Shown here: piece by piece, positions 10,363 through 18,272 of the stretch
Layout of the letters: each line of letters starts with the position of its first letter
Position numbering within the stretch: position 1 is the first letter of the stretch
Assembly: GCA_013813775.1 (NCBI GenBank)
Contig: JACCRE010000377.1
Location: forward strand, 1 to 36,022
Origin: Planctomycetaceae bacterium
Lineage (GTDB): Bacteria; Planctomycetota; Planctomycetia; Planctomycetales; Planctomycetaceae
Direction of reading: 5' to 3'
DNA: 36,022 nt
Program-made: the position numbers and the translations under genes
Notes under the pieces: generated by a model
What the model saw: only the letters and a program-made list of their open reading frames with translations
The model's database searches: none
Told to the model about the DNA's origin: nothing

Positions 10363-10394
10363 TGAGCAGCCCTCACCGCTCTCCCTGCGTTATT

Positions 10395-10440
<46 letters not shown>

Positions 10441-10446
10441 CTTGCC

Positions 10447-12012
10447 ATGACTGAATGGACGAAGACGCTGTTATTCGCCGCCGCCGCCGCGGTGACGATC
10501 GGTTTGGCGGTGATGACCCAGTCGCTGTCGCGTCCCGTCGCATCGACGGAGTTCGAGCGGGTGGGCGAGAAGTTCTACCCCGACTTCGAAAATCCGATCG
10601 CCGCCCAGGCGCTCGAGGTCGTGACCTACGACGACTCGACGTCGGTGATCAAGACGTTCAACGTCAAGTGGGGGCAGAACGGTTGGACGATCTCGCCCTA
10701 CGGCTATCCCGCCGATGCGAAAGATCAGCTCCAGAAGACCGCCGCCTCGGTCGTCGGCATCGCTCGCACCGGCCTCGCGAGCCGTCGCGAAGCCGATCAC
10801 GCTCAATACGGCGTGATCGATCCTTTGAGCGAAGATTCAACGAAGCTCAAGGGACGCGGCAAACGCATCACCCTTAAGGACGAGAAAAACGCGGTTCTCG
10901 CCGACTATATTCTGGGCGAACCGGTCAAAGGTCGTGAAGGCTACTACTACGTTCGTAAGCCGAAGGAGAAGGAGACGTACATCGCGAAGGTCGATCTCAA
11001 CCTCTCGACGCGCTTCGCCGACTGGATCGAGTCCGACCTGCTCAAGCTCAACGCCTCCGACCTGCGCAAGGTCGAGGTTCTCGATTACTCGCTCGACGAG
11101 GAGCGAGGGGCGATCCTCAGCCGCGACCGCCATGTCCTCGCCAAAGACGAGGATTTCGGACCCTGGAAGTTGGAAGGGCTCGATGAGAAGACCGAGCAGA
11201 TCAACACGTCGGCGGTGAACAGCCTGACGCGGGTGCTCGACGAGTTGAAGATCATCGGCGTCCGGCCGAAGCCGAAAGGGCTCAATCCCGATCTCTCGCT
11301 CGATCGGTCGGTGATCGACAACCAGCTTTCCGCCCAGGTGTTGCGCCAGAGCCTGCAGGACAAAGGCTTCTTTCTCGCCCAGGACCAGGAGGGCCATCTG
11401 CAGCTCGTCGGTAAAGAGGGCCAACTTATCGCCGCGACAAACGACGGCGTCGTGTACGACCTCTACTTCGGCGAGCAGTTCACCGGCAGCCAGTTCGATC
11501 TCGAGTTCGGCGACGCGAAGAACGCCGAAGAACCGAAGCAGTTGAAGAAAGGCGAGACGAAACAGTCCGAGAAAGGCCGCTACGTCTTCATCGCCGCCCG
11601 CTTCGAGCCGTCTTATCTCGGAGAGAACCCCCAGGCGCCTGCTGCGCCCGAGCCGCTGGCCGAGGACGCGTCCGACGAACAAAAGCGGGCCGCCGAAGCC
11701 GCCGCGAAGAAGGCCGAGAGTGATTTCACTGCGGCCAAGAAGGAGTTCGACACGAAAGTCGCCGACGCGAAGACGCAGGTCGACGAACTCAACGAGCGGT
11801 TCAAAGGCTGGTACTACGTGATCTCGACCGAGAACTTTGAGGATCTGCGACCGTCGCGCGAGAAGCTCGTCTCACCCAAGGCCGCGGATTCGCAGCCGAC
11901 GAGTCCGACTGCGGATGACGCTGGACAGCCCGAGGCACCGCCGACGGAAACGCCGGTCGAGGCTCCCCGGCCGAATGCAGGATCTGCCGAACCAGCCCTT
12001 GGAGATCAGTGA
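10447..12012 (+). CDS. DUF4340-domain membrane-anchored protein
   Basis: A 521-residue protein with one N-terminal membrane segment (about residues 7-27) and the rest outside. The middle, with repeated phrases of the type GWTISPYGYPADAKDQL, GEPVKGREGYYYVRKP and SDLLKLNASDLRKVEVLDY, matches DUF4340, a family that regularly sits next to GldA/GldF/GldG genes. Residues ~400-455 are an Ala/Glu/Lys-rich helical stretch, and the C-terminus is Pro/Thr/Ala-rich and probably disordered. Molecular function is unknown; the context makes it the third component of the ABC system. No clear Shine-Dalgarno is visible because the heptamer array occupies the upstream region. Translation may depend on coupling to the preceding gene or on an unstructured leader. 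Confidence 0.85.
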   Translation: MTEWTKTLLFAAAAAVTIGLAVMTQSLSRPVASTEFERVGEKFYPDFENPIAAQALEVVTYDDSTSVIKTFNVKWGQNGWTISPYGYPADAKDQLQKTAASVVGIARTGLASRREADHAQYGVIDPLSEDSTKLKGRGKRITLKDEKNAVLADYILGEPVKGREGYYYVRKPKEKETYIAKVDLNLSTRFADWIESDLLKLNASDLRKVEVLDYSLDEERGAILSRDRHVLAKDEDFGPWKLEGLDEKTEQINTSAVNSLTRVLDELKIIGVRPKPKGLNPDLSLDRSVIDNQLSAQVLRQSLQDKGFFLAQDQEGHLQLVGKEGQLIAATNDGVVYDLYFGEQFTGSQFDLEFGDAKNAEEPKQLKKGETKQSEKGRYVFIAARFEPSYLGENPQAPAAPEPLAEDASDEQKRAAEAAAKKAESDFTAAKKEFDTKVADAKTQVDELNERFKGWYYVISTENFEDLRPSREKLVSPKAADSQPTSPTADDAGQPEAPPTETPVEAPRPNAGSAEPALGDQ

Positions 12013-12049
12013 ACCGAGGCGTTCCGCGACTCTTGGACGTTTTACTGAA

Positions 12050-12073
12050 CACCCGTCGGCATTCCGACGGGTG
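12050..12073 (+). terminator. Intrinsic terminator-like hairpin after the ABC/DUF4340 set
   Basis: A perfect 10-bp stem, cacccgtcgg (12050-12059) and ccgacgggtg (12064-12073), with a 4-nt loop catt, followed by the T-rich ctttacgttgttg. It lies 37 nt after the DUF4340 stop, a good position for the end of the three-gene transcript. Confidence 0.75.
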
Positions 12074-12261
12074 CTTTACGTTGTTGTGCCGATTTGACCG
12101 CTGTATTTCCCTCACGACCGAAGGAATCGCCTCATCCGAAAGCGTTTCGCCGACCGATAGGAACCGAAGAGTCGCAGGCGGGCGAATCGCGCCGGATGCC
12201 CGTGCTACGGTTCCGGGGTTGCCCCCTGGCGGATTCCGGGTTCTTTCGGGAGGCGAGGGCG

Positions 12262-12753
12262 ATGCGAGGCGTTTCGAAACTCGCGGCGGGACTGGCGGGC
12301 CTGATCACGATCTCCTGGGTCTGTGGAAGTGGCGCCGCCGAGCCGGCCGCGAAGAACGCGACCGTGTCGTGGCAATCCGACCTCAAAGCCGCCCAGAAGC
12401 AGTCGATTCGCACGGGTCGGCCGATGCTGATCGTGTTCGGGGCCGACTGGTGCACGCACTGCGGCCGTTTCGAGCGCAATACGCTCAACAACCCCACGAT
12501 GGCCGGCTACATCAACCGGGAGTTCGTGGCGGTGCATCTCGACTTCGACAAACAACAGGAAACGGCCGAAGTTCTCGAGGTCGAGGCGCTGCCGTGCACT
12601 GTTATTCTGAGTCCTGAAGCCGATCTGCTCGGCAAAGTCGTCGGGGCCAAGGCTCCCAAGGATTACTGGGAGGTCCTGCAGGACGCCAAGGACGAACAGG
12701 CTCGGATCCGGCAGACCCGCTTCGCGTCCGGAAGCAGCGCCGATCGCAAGTGA
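12262..12753 (+). CDS. Secreted thioredoxin-fold protein
   Basis: A 163-residue protein with a signal peptide (about residues 1-26, ending near GSGAAEP) and a thioredoxin-like domain. The redox motif is W63-C64-T-H-C67, in VFGADWCTHCGRF, and the cis-proline position is P111 in EALPCTVIL. The sequence between (NNPTMAGYINREFVAVHLDFD) is typical of DsbD-gamma/thioredoxin_7-like proteins that act as thiol oxidoreductases in the envelope. Unusually, a third cysteine (C112) directly follows the cis-proline. The ATG at 12262 was chosen because GGGAGG lies 8 nt upstream and the signal peptide starts there; the frame stays open to 12094, but that segment has no signal-like character. Its substrate is unknown. 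Confidence 0.85.
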   Translation: MRGVSKLAAGLAGLITISWVCGSGAAEPAAKNATVSWQSDLKAAQKQSIRTGRPMLIVFGADWCTHCGRFERNTLNNPTMAGYINREFVAVHLDFDKQQETAEVLEVEALPCTVILSPEADLLGKVVGAKAPKDYWEVLQDAKDEQARIRQTRFASGSSADRK

Positions 12754-12807
12754 GCGAGACCGCGTCGGCCTTGAAAAAGCCGACAAAGGCCGGTAACGTC
12801 CGCGAGC

Positions 12808-14208
12808 ATGACCGGCCCGCTCTCTGGCTCCAATCGTCCCGGCGAAGATGACTCCTGGGAGTCTCTCGCCGAGGATCTCTTCGGCATCGATTTTCATCGC
12901 GGCGAGGCGAACAACCTCGCCGATGATGACGACGAAGACGACGACTTCGAGCCGATCACCCCTCCGCCCGCGAAAGAGACGGTCTCGGTTCGCGAAGGCG
13001 AAGGCGATGACGACGACCAAGAAGCCGGCTTCTCCGAAGAGGACGAGGCGGGCTTCCCCGAGGACGACGAAGCGTTCGTCGGAGCCGGCTTCGACGACGA
13101 GGAAGACGACGACTTCGCCGACGAACAGCCGGTTGAGCCGGAGCCGCCCGCGAGACGCGGTGCGAAGCCCGAACCGGCCGCCGCGTCGTCCGACGAGGGC
13201 GATCCGTTCTGGGACGCCTTGAACGACTGGGATTGGGGCGATCGGACATCGCCGCGCAAGCGGCCCGAGTCCGCTCCGGCGGTCGAGGAAGAGCGTCCGA
13301 CCGAATCTCCGATTAAGGACGATGAGGGCGGACGCGGTCGTCGCGGACGACGCCGTGGCCGGGGCGGTCGCGGCCGGACCGAACGCGGCGAGCGGGAGCC
13401 TTTGCCTCGTGCCGAGGGGTCATCTCGCTCGGACACACCCCGCTCCGAAGCATCCCGTTCAGAGCCTCCTCGGCCAGAAACGCCGCGGTCGGGCGCGCCC
13501 TCTCGCCCCGAACCGGGATCTCGTGCGCCGCAGACCCCACGTCAGGAACCGCCGCGGCCGCTCTCCAAGTTGGTCGATGATTTCGAGTTTGAACCGCCGG
13601 ATGCGGCATCGTCGGGCGACGATGATGGATTCGGAGCGGGCCTGCTCGACAGCGATGCTCCGCGGCACCGTGAGCCGAACCGGTCACGGCCGGTGGCTCG
13701 CAGAGAGGAAGGACGAGAGCGACCTTCCTCCGACCGTGATCGCCCTCGCTCGGTGGACAAACCAGCCGAGCGCACTCCTCCCGCGCCGGCGGGCCGATCG
13801 ACGCGCAGCGACGAAGACGAAGAGGTCGAAGGCGAAGAAGGCCAGCCGCGACGTCGTCGCCGACGTCGCCGACGTCGCAGCGGCGAACCTACCGAGACCG
13901 TCGAGCAGAACGAGGCTGGATTTCCCGAGGCGGGCTTCCCTGAAGCCGAGGCCGATGAACGTCCTGCCGAGTCGCCGCGACGACGCGAACGATCGGGCCG
14001 CCCCGAACCAGCCGGTGAAACCGCCGAAGCCGTCGCCGATTCGCGGCGGGCCTTCCGCGATGTTCCGACGTGGGCCGAGGCGATCGCCTTGCTCGTGCAT
14101 CGCCGGCCGAAGCAGACGACGGGTTGGACGCCGGAACCAGAGGATGCCGAGCGGGAAACCCAGCCCAGCCGCCCGCCCCAGCGTCGGCGCCGCCGACGAT
14201 CGTCCTGA
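12808..14208 (+). CDS. Disordered acidic/arginine-rich protein, function unknown
   Basis: A 466-residue protein of extreme composition. A short conserved-looking N-terminal island (DDSWESLAEDLFGIDFHRG, about 14-32) is followed by an Asp/Glu-rich stretch (~38-130). An Arg/Gly block (RRGRRRGRGGRGR, ~173-190) and a long Pro/Ser/Arg/Glu region with a run of ten arginines (~347-357) come next. A second ordered-looking island (DVPTWAEAIALLVHRR, ~417-432) and a terminal RRRRRR tail close it. The two islands at the ends, joined by a disordered polyampholyte, suggest a scaffold or nucleic-acid binding protein (inference); I do not recognise a catalytic domain. The gene start at ATG 12808 has only a poor Shine-Dalgarno. 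It is convergent with ggt. Confidence 0.7.
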   Translation: MTGPLSGSNRPGEDDSWESLAEDLFGIDFHRGEANNLADDDDEDDDFEPITPPPAKETVSVREGEGDDDDQEAGFSEEDEAGFPEDDEAFVGAGFDDEEDDDFADEQPVEPEPPARRGAKPEPAAASSDEGDPFWDALNDWDWGDRTSPRKRPESAPAVEEERPTESPIKDDEGGRGRRGRRRGRGGRGRTERGEREPLPRAEGSSRSDTPRSEASRSEPPRPETPRSGAPSRPEPGSRAPQTPRQEPPRPLSKLVDDFEFEPPDAASSGDDDGFGAGLLDSDAPRHREPNRSRPVARREEGRERPSSDRDRPRSVDKPAERTPPAPAGRSTRSDEDEEVEGEEGQPRRRRRRRRRRSGEPTETVEQNEAGFPEAGFPEAEADERPAESPRRRERSGRPEPAGETAEAVADSRRAFRDVPTWAEAIALLVHRRPKQTTGWTPEPEDAERETQPSRPPQRRRRRRSS

Positions 14209-14236
14209 CGGTCGATCGCCAAACGCGATTGTGCGT

Positions 14237-14253
14237 GGCCGGCGGAGCCGGCC
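14237..14253. terminator. Hairpin between convergent genes
   Basis: A perfect 7-bp stem, ggccggc (14237-14243) and gccggcc (14247-14253), with loop gga, overlapping a second small palindrome ggccttcggcc. It lies in the 57-nt gap between the disordered-protein gene and ggt and may serve both. It may be a worn family B repeat (compare ggcggagcc in that family). Confidence 0.45.
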
Positions 14254-14265
14254 TTCGGCCTCGGA

Positions 14266-15972
14266 TCACTCGCCCGCCGGTTTCCCGCCCTTGCGTGGAT
14301 CGCTGGCGGCATGGAGGCCGGCTTCGTCCTTTAGGACGAGCTGGCTCGCGGCGAGTGACGGTTCCTTGGCGACGTCGTGACCGTAGGCTTCAAGACCTGC
14401 ACGCGAACTCGTCCAAAGAGGCGGTTCCACCAGCAACTCATTCGGCAGCCATTGATGATGCTGCCGGGGTGCGTCGATCGCGGCCTGCGCGGGCATCCCG
14501 AAGCGGACGGCGTTCAGAAACACCTGCATCGTCGCGGTGATGATGCGAGGACCGCCCGAGGCGCCGACGGCAAGCACCGCCTTCCCGTCGCGAACGAAGA
14601 TCGTGGGGGTCATGCTCGACAGCGGCCGACGACCCGGACCGACGGCCGCCGCCTCGCTTTGCACGAGACCGAAGGCGTTGGGCACGCCGGGCTTCGCTGC
14701 GAAGTCGTCCATTTCGTTGTTGAGCAGGAGGCCCGTCTCTGGAATGACGACGTAGCTTCCGAAGCCGAGGTTGATCGTCTCGGTGCATGCGACCGCGTTG
14801 CCGGCGGCGTCGATGACCGAGAAATGGGTCGTACCTCCGTCGCGCGTCGGCGAGGTTCGACCGTACTCCTCCAGCGGTTTCGTTCGGTGGATATCGATCT
14901 TCGCCGCGAGCTTCGCGGCGTACTCGGGGCTGACGAGCCGCGCGGTCGGCACTTCAGCGTAGTCCGGGTCGCCGAGATAGGTCGCTCGGTCGGCGAAGGC
15001 GTGCTTCATCGACTCCGTCAGAACGTGACGGAACAAAAGATCGTCGCCGTCGTGCAGCGCGGCCGAAAGTTCAGGATGCCGCTGCTCAAACGCCGTCAGA
15101 ATGTTGAGGCTCTCGATCAATGCGACGCCGCCGCTCGACGGAGGAGGCATCGTCACAATCATTCCGTCATCGTAAGACGCCGTGATCGCCTCTCGTTCGG
15201 TCGGACGTGCGGTTCGCAAGTCCTCTTCGGAGATGATCCCCCCGACACGCCGCATTTCGCGGGCGAAAGCCTCCGCCGCCGGTCCGTCATAGAAGCCGGC
15301 AGATCCCTCTGCGGCGATTTTCTCGAGCAATTCCGCCTGCGGCGAGGTGACGATCTGACCGGCTTCGAACGGCACGCCGTTCTGAAGATAGAGCCGATAG
15401 AATGGTTCGAACTCCTCCTTCCATTCGGGCCGCTTCTCGAACTTCGCGAGCGTCTGAAGTCGAATCGCGGTGGAATGTTCGTCAAGCGGAACTCCGTTTT
15501 TCGCCAGCCGTACCGCGGGGGCGAGAACCGCTTTCAGATCGAGTTTGCCGTACTTCCGGACCGCGTGGCACAGGCCCGCGACATGGTGCGGAATCGCGGC
15601 GGCTTTCGGACCGGCCTGGGCGAGTTCAGCAAGCAGATTCCCTTCTTGATCGAGAAACATATCGGCCGTCGCGGCTGCCGGGGCACGTTCACGGTAGTCG
15701 ATCGCGATCGATTTGCCCTGCTCGGCATCCCAGATCACCATGAATCCGCCGCCGCCGAGGCCGGAGCTTTCCGGCCGGACCACCGACAGCGCGAAACCGA
15801 CGGCGGCCGCGACGTCGACGACGTTTCCGCCCGCGCGATGCACTTCGAGGCCGGCTTCGCTTGCCGCCGGGTGATCGGCCGCGATCGCAATCTTCTGGTA
15901 GACGACCGCCGGCTGCGCCTGGACCTGTGCCGCCACGAGCGTCAGCGAGAGAATCCACAGAAATCGTCGCAT
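14266..15972 (-). CDS. ggt: Gamma-glutamyltransferase (glutathione hydrolase)
   Basis: A 568-residue secreted Ntn-hydrolase that cleaves gamma-glutamyl bonds (for example in glutathione) and transfers the glutamyl group to water or amino acids. The proenzyme is cut before the catalytic threonine, seen here in DGGTTHFSVIDAAGN at about residue 381 (first Thr of TTH). Other signatures are RPESSGLGGGGFM in the large subunit, and NNEMDDF, GPGRRPLSSMTPTI and VGASGGPRI in the small subunit. A signal peptide is clear (MRRFLWILSLTLVAAQVQAQP). The start at 15972 was chosen over the upstream ATG at 15999 because GGAG lies about 7 nt before it and the signal peptide begins there. The gene is divergent from mtaB and convergent with the gene before it. 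Confidence 0.95.
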   Translation of the reverse strand: MRRFLWILSLTLVAAQVQAQPAVVYQKIAIAADHPAASEAGLEVHRAGGNVVDVAAAVGFALSVVRPESSGLGGGGFMVIWDAEQGKSIAIDYRERAPAAATADMFLDQEGNLLAELAQAGPKAAAIPHHVAGLCHAVRKYGKLDLKAVLAPAVRLAKNGVPLDEHSTAIRLQTLAKFEKRPEWKEEFEPFYRLYLQNGVPFEAGQIVTSPQAELLEKIAAEGSAGFYDGPAAEAFAREMRRVGGIISEEDLRTARPTEREAITASYDDGMIVTMPPPSSGGVALIESLNILTAFEQRHPELSAALHDGDDLLFRHVLTESMKHAFADRATYLGDPDYAEVPTARLVSPEYAAKLAAKIDIHRTKPLEEYGRTSPTRDGGTTHFSVIDAAGNAVACTETINLGFGSYVVIPETGLLLNNEMDDFAAKPGVPNAFGLVQSEAAAVGPGRRPLSSMTPTIFVRDGKAVLAVGASGGPRIITATMQVFLNAVRFGMPAQAAIDAPRQHHQWLPNELLVEPPLWTSSRAGLEAYGHDVAKEPSLAASQLVLKDEAGLHAASDPRKGGKPAGE

Positions 15973-16109
15973 CTCGGCTCCGTCATAAAATCGAAGCATC
16001 GTTTCGCGAGCCTCGCCCGCGGGTTGGCATCTCGAATGGAACCGGTATAGTAGCGAATCCGTTCGGATTTCCGCCCGTTGCTGGGCCGCTCTTCACGGCA
16101 AATGTCGCA

Positions 16110-17402
16110 ATGACCTCCGCACCGACCTGCCGGCTTGTGACGCTCGGCTGCAAGGTCAATCAGTACGAAACGCAGCTCGTCAAAGAGACGCTGCTGAAGA
16201 ACGGCTTCCGCGAAGCCGCCGACGAGGAACGCGCCGACCTGTGCGTCGTCAACACCTGCACCGTCACCGAGACGGGCGACGCGAAAAGCCGGCAGATCAT
16301 CCGACGGCTCGCGCGCGCCAATCCCGAGGCTCGCACGATCGTGATGGGTTGCTACGCGACCCGCGACCCGCGGGCCGTGAGCGCGCTTCCCAACGTCGTC
16401 GAGGTCGTGACCGACAAGCGGGAACTACCGGACGTGTTCGATCGGCTGGGCCTCTCGGATCTGCCGACGGGAATCAGTCACTTCGACGGGCGGCAACGGG
16501 CCTACGTCAAGGTGCAGGACGGCTGCATTCTCAAATGCACCTTCTGCATCATCCCCAGCGTGCGGCCGGGCCTTCGCAGCCGCCCGGCGCAAGACATCGA
16601 AGACGAGGTCCGCCGGCTGATCGACAACGGGCACAAAGAGATCGTACTCGCGGGAATTCACGTCGGCCATTACGGCGTCGAGGCGACTCGCGGTCGCAGC
16701 GGACGCCTCCCGTATCGCCTGTGGCACCTGTTCGAGCAACTCGACCGGATTCCCGGCGAATGGCGCATGCGTTTGTCGAGCATCGAGGCCGTCGAGATCA
16801 ACGACGACTTCATCAATTCCGCCGCGAACTGCGAGCATTTGTGTCCGCAGTTCCATCCGTCGTTGCAAAGCGGATCGGAGACGGTCCTGCGGCGCATGCG
16901 CCGCCGCTACAGCATCGCCAAATTCCTTGACAAGCTGGAACGAATGCGTCAGCGGCTCGATCGCCCCGCGTTCACGACCGACGTGATCGTCGGCTTTCCC
17001 GGCGAGACGGATGAAGAGTTCGAGGAGACGCTAGCGGCCTGCCGTGCGGCGGGCTTTATGAAGATTCACATCTTTCCTTACTCGGCCCGCCGGGGAACCC
17101 CGGCGGCTTCGTTCGCGGATCACATTTCACCCGAAGTTCGTAAATCGCGCTGTGACCGGCTCGCGGAACTCGAGCGGAAGCTGGCGAACGAGTATTACGA
17201 GCAGCACGTCGGGGCTGAACTCGAAGTGCTCGTCGAGCTAAGGATCGACGGCGAGCCCGGTTGGTATTCCGGAACGGACCGTCGCTACATTCCTGTGCGA
17301 CTGACGGCAGACACCGAAGACGTCGGCTGCTTCGTACGCGCGGTGGGAACGACCGCACACCGCGACTCCCTTCAGGCCGAACGAATCCGGGCCGCCGTCT
17401 AA
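16110..17402 (+). CDS. mtaB: tRNA t6A37 methylthiotransferase MtaB
   Basis: A 430-residue radical-SAM methylthiotransferase that turns t6A at position 37 of ANN-decoding tRNAs into ms2t6A. The N-terminal domain holds the auxiliary cluster cysteines C14 (TLGCKVNQYE), C50 (NTCTV) and C81 (MGCYA). The radical SAM cluster is C139-x3-C143-x2-C146 in DGCILKCTFCIIPS. The GCKVNQYE motif separates MtaB from MiaB and RimO. The C-terminal ~60 residues are TRAM-like and rather divergent. The ATG at 16110 is the first methionine of the conserved domain; its Shine-Dalgarno is weak, and the frame is open well upstream in the ggt antisense direction, which is ignored. tmk follows after 45 nt and may be cotranscribed. 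Confidence 0.94.
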   Translation: MTSAPTCRLVTLGCKVNQYETQLVKETLLKNGFREAADEERADLCVVNTCTVTETGDAKSRQIIRRLARANPEARTIVMGCYATRDPRAVSALPNVVEVVTDKRELPDVFDRLGLSDLPTGISHFDGRQRAYVKVQDGCILKCTFCIIPSVRPGLRSRPAQDIEDEVRRLIDNGHKEIVLAGIHVGHYGVEATRGRSGRLPYRLWHLFEQLDRIPGEWRMRLSSIEAVEINDDFINSAANCEHLCPQFHPSLQSGSETVLRRMRRRYSIAKFLDKLERMRQRLDRPAFTTDVIVGFPGETDEEFEETLAACRAAGFMKIHIFPYSARRGTPAASFADHISPEVRKSRCDRLAELERKLANEYYEQHVGAELEVLVELRIDGEPGWYSGTDRRYIPVRLTADTEDVGCFVRAVGTTAHRDSLQAERIRAAV

Positions 17403-17447
17403 AGGCGGCGTCATGCCGTGTGAAGCGTTGCGGCAGTGGGACACTCT

Positions 17448-18125
17448 ATGCGAGGGCGATTGATTGCGATCGAGGGCATCGACGGTGCCGGCAAGGGCAC
17501 GCAGGCGCAGCGACTTCTAAACCGCTTCATCGCCGAAGGGCGACGTGCGGTCCTCTTCAGCTTCCCGCGTTACGCCGAGACGAATTTCGGCAGTTACATC
17601 GGCGATTATCTGAACGGCGGGTTCGGATCGCTCGACCGCGTGCATCCATTTCTCGCGTCGCTGCTGTTCGCCGGCGACCGATTTGAATCGCGCGAGACGC
17701 TGCTGGAAGCGTTGTCGCAGAACGACGCCGTGATCTGCGACCGATACGTCGGCTCGAACGCGGCGCATCAAGGGGCGCGCGTCGCGAGCCAAGAGCGGGA
17801 TGCGTTCGTCGCGCGGATCGAGACGGTGGAGTACGAGGTGTTCCGGCTGCCCCGCCCCGACGTCACGATCCTGCTCGACCTTTCCGTCAAGAACGCGAAG
17901 CGGCAGATCTCCACGAAGTCGCCGCGAGTCTATACGGATCAGTCCGAAGATCTGCACGAAGCCGACGGCGACTACCTGTCGGCCGTCCGTGCGACGTACC
18001 GGTCGCTGGCGGCGCGATCACCGGGCTGGCGATTGATCGGCTGCGAGAGCGACGACGCGGTCAGGACGGTCGATGAGATCGCCGCCGACGTCTGGTCGGC
18101 GGTGTCGCCGATCATTGACGCGTAG
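17448..18125 (+). CDS. tmk: Thymidylate kinase (dTMP kinase), variant form
   Basis: A 225-residue P-loop kinase that phosphorylates dTMP to dTDP. The P-loop is GIDGAGKGTQ (10-19). The substrate side shows FPRYAETNFGSYIGDYL (39-55) where most bacterial enzymes have a REPGGT-type motif, and ICDRYVGSNAAHQGAR (96-111) replaces the usual DRYxxSxxAYQ. A thymidylate-kinase-like role is most likely. The unusual FPRY motif is shared with a less common bacterial/eukaryotic-like branch of the superfamily, so specificity for another nucleotide cannot be excluded. The start is either ATG 17448 (chosen, immediately before the conserved beta-strand) or GTG 17436. The gene is followed by repeat DNA and convergent scpB. 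Confidence 0.85.
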   Translation: MRGRLIAIEGIDGAGKGTQAQRLLNRFIAEGRRAVLFSFPRYAETNFGSYIGDYLNGGFGSLDRVHPFLASLLFAGDRFESRETLLEALSQNDAVICDRYVGSNAAHQGARVASQERDAFVARIETVEYEVFRLPRPDVTILLDLSVKNAKRQISTKSPRVYTDQSEDLHEADGDYLSAVRATYRSLAARSPGWRLIGCESDDAVRTVDEIAADVWSAVSPIIDA

Positions 18126-18139
18126 TGGAGCATCTATCC

Positions 18140-18181
18140 TAAATGTTGGGTGGCACGCCCTAAATGTTGGGTGGCACGCCC
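18140..18181. repeat. Tandem duplication of a 21-bp unit
   Basis: Two perfect adjacent 21-bp copies (18140-18160 and 18161-18181). Each carries the sequence aaatgttgggtggcacgccc, whose second half is the outer arm of the family A palindrome. The second copy overlaps the start of the complete family A element that follows. Confidence 0.95.
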
Positions 18182-18248
18182 AGACCAACGGGACGGGCGT
18201 GGGCGTCAGATGTCTCGCCACGCCCTTCCTACGTCAGGGCGTGCCACA
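18169..18248. repeat. Family A palindromic element (copy 1, inverted, short loop)
   Basis: An 80-bp element with outer arms gggtggcacgccc and gggcgtgccaca and inner arms around gggcgtgg and cgccacgccc. It is the reverse complement of the two elements flanking the RAYT gene at 34770-34866 and 35586-35683, but its central loop is shorter. It occupies the gap between convergent tmk and scpB, where it could also act as a bidirectional terminator. Confidence 0.9.
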
Positions 18249-18272
18249 CACCAAACTGGTCTAAACGGTCTA

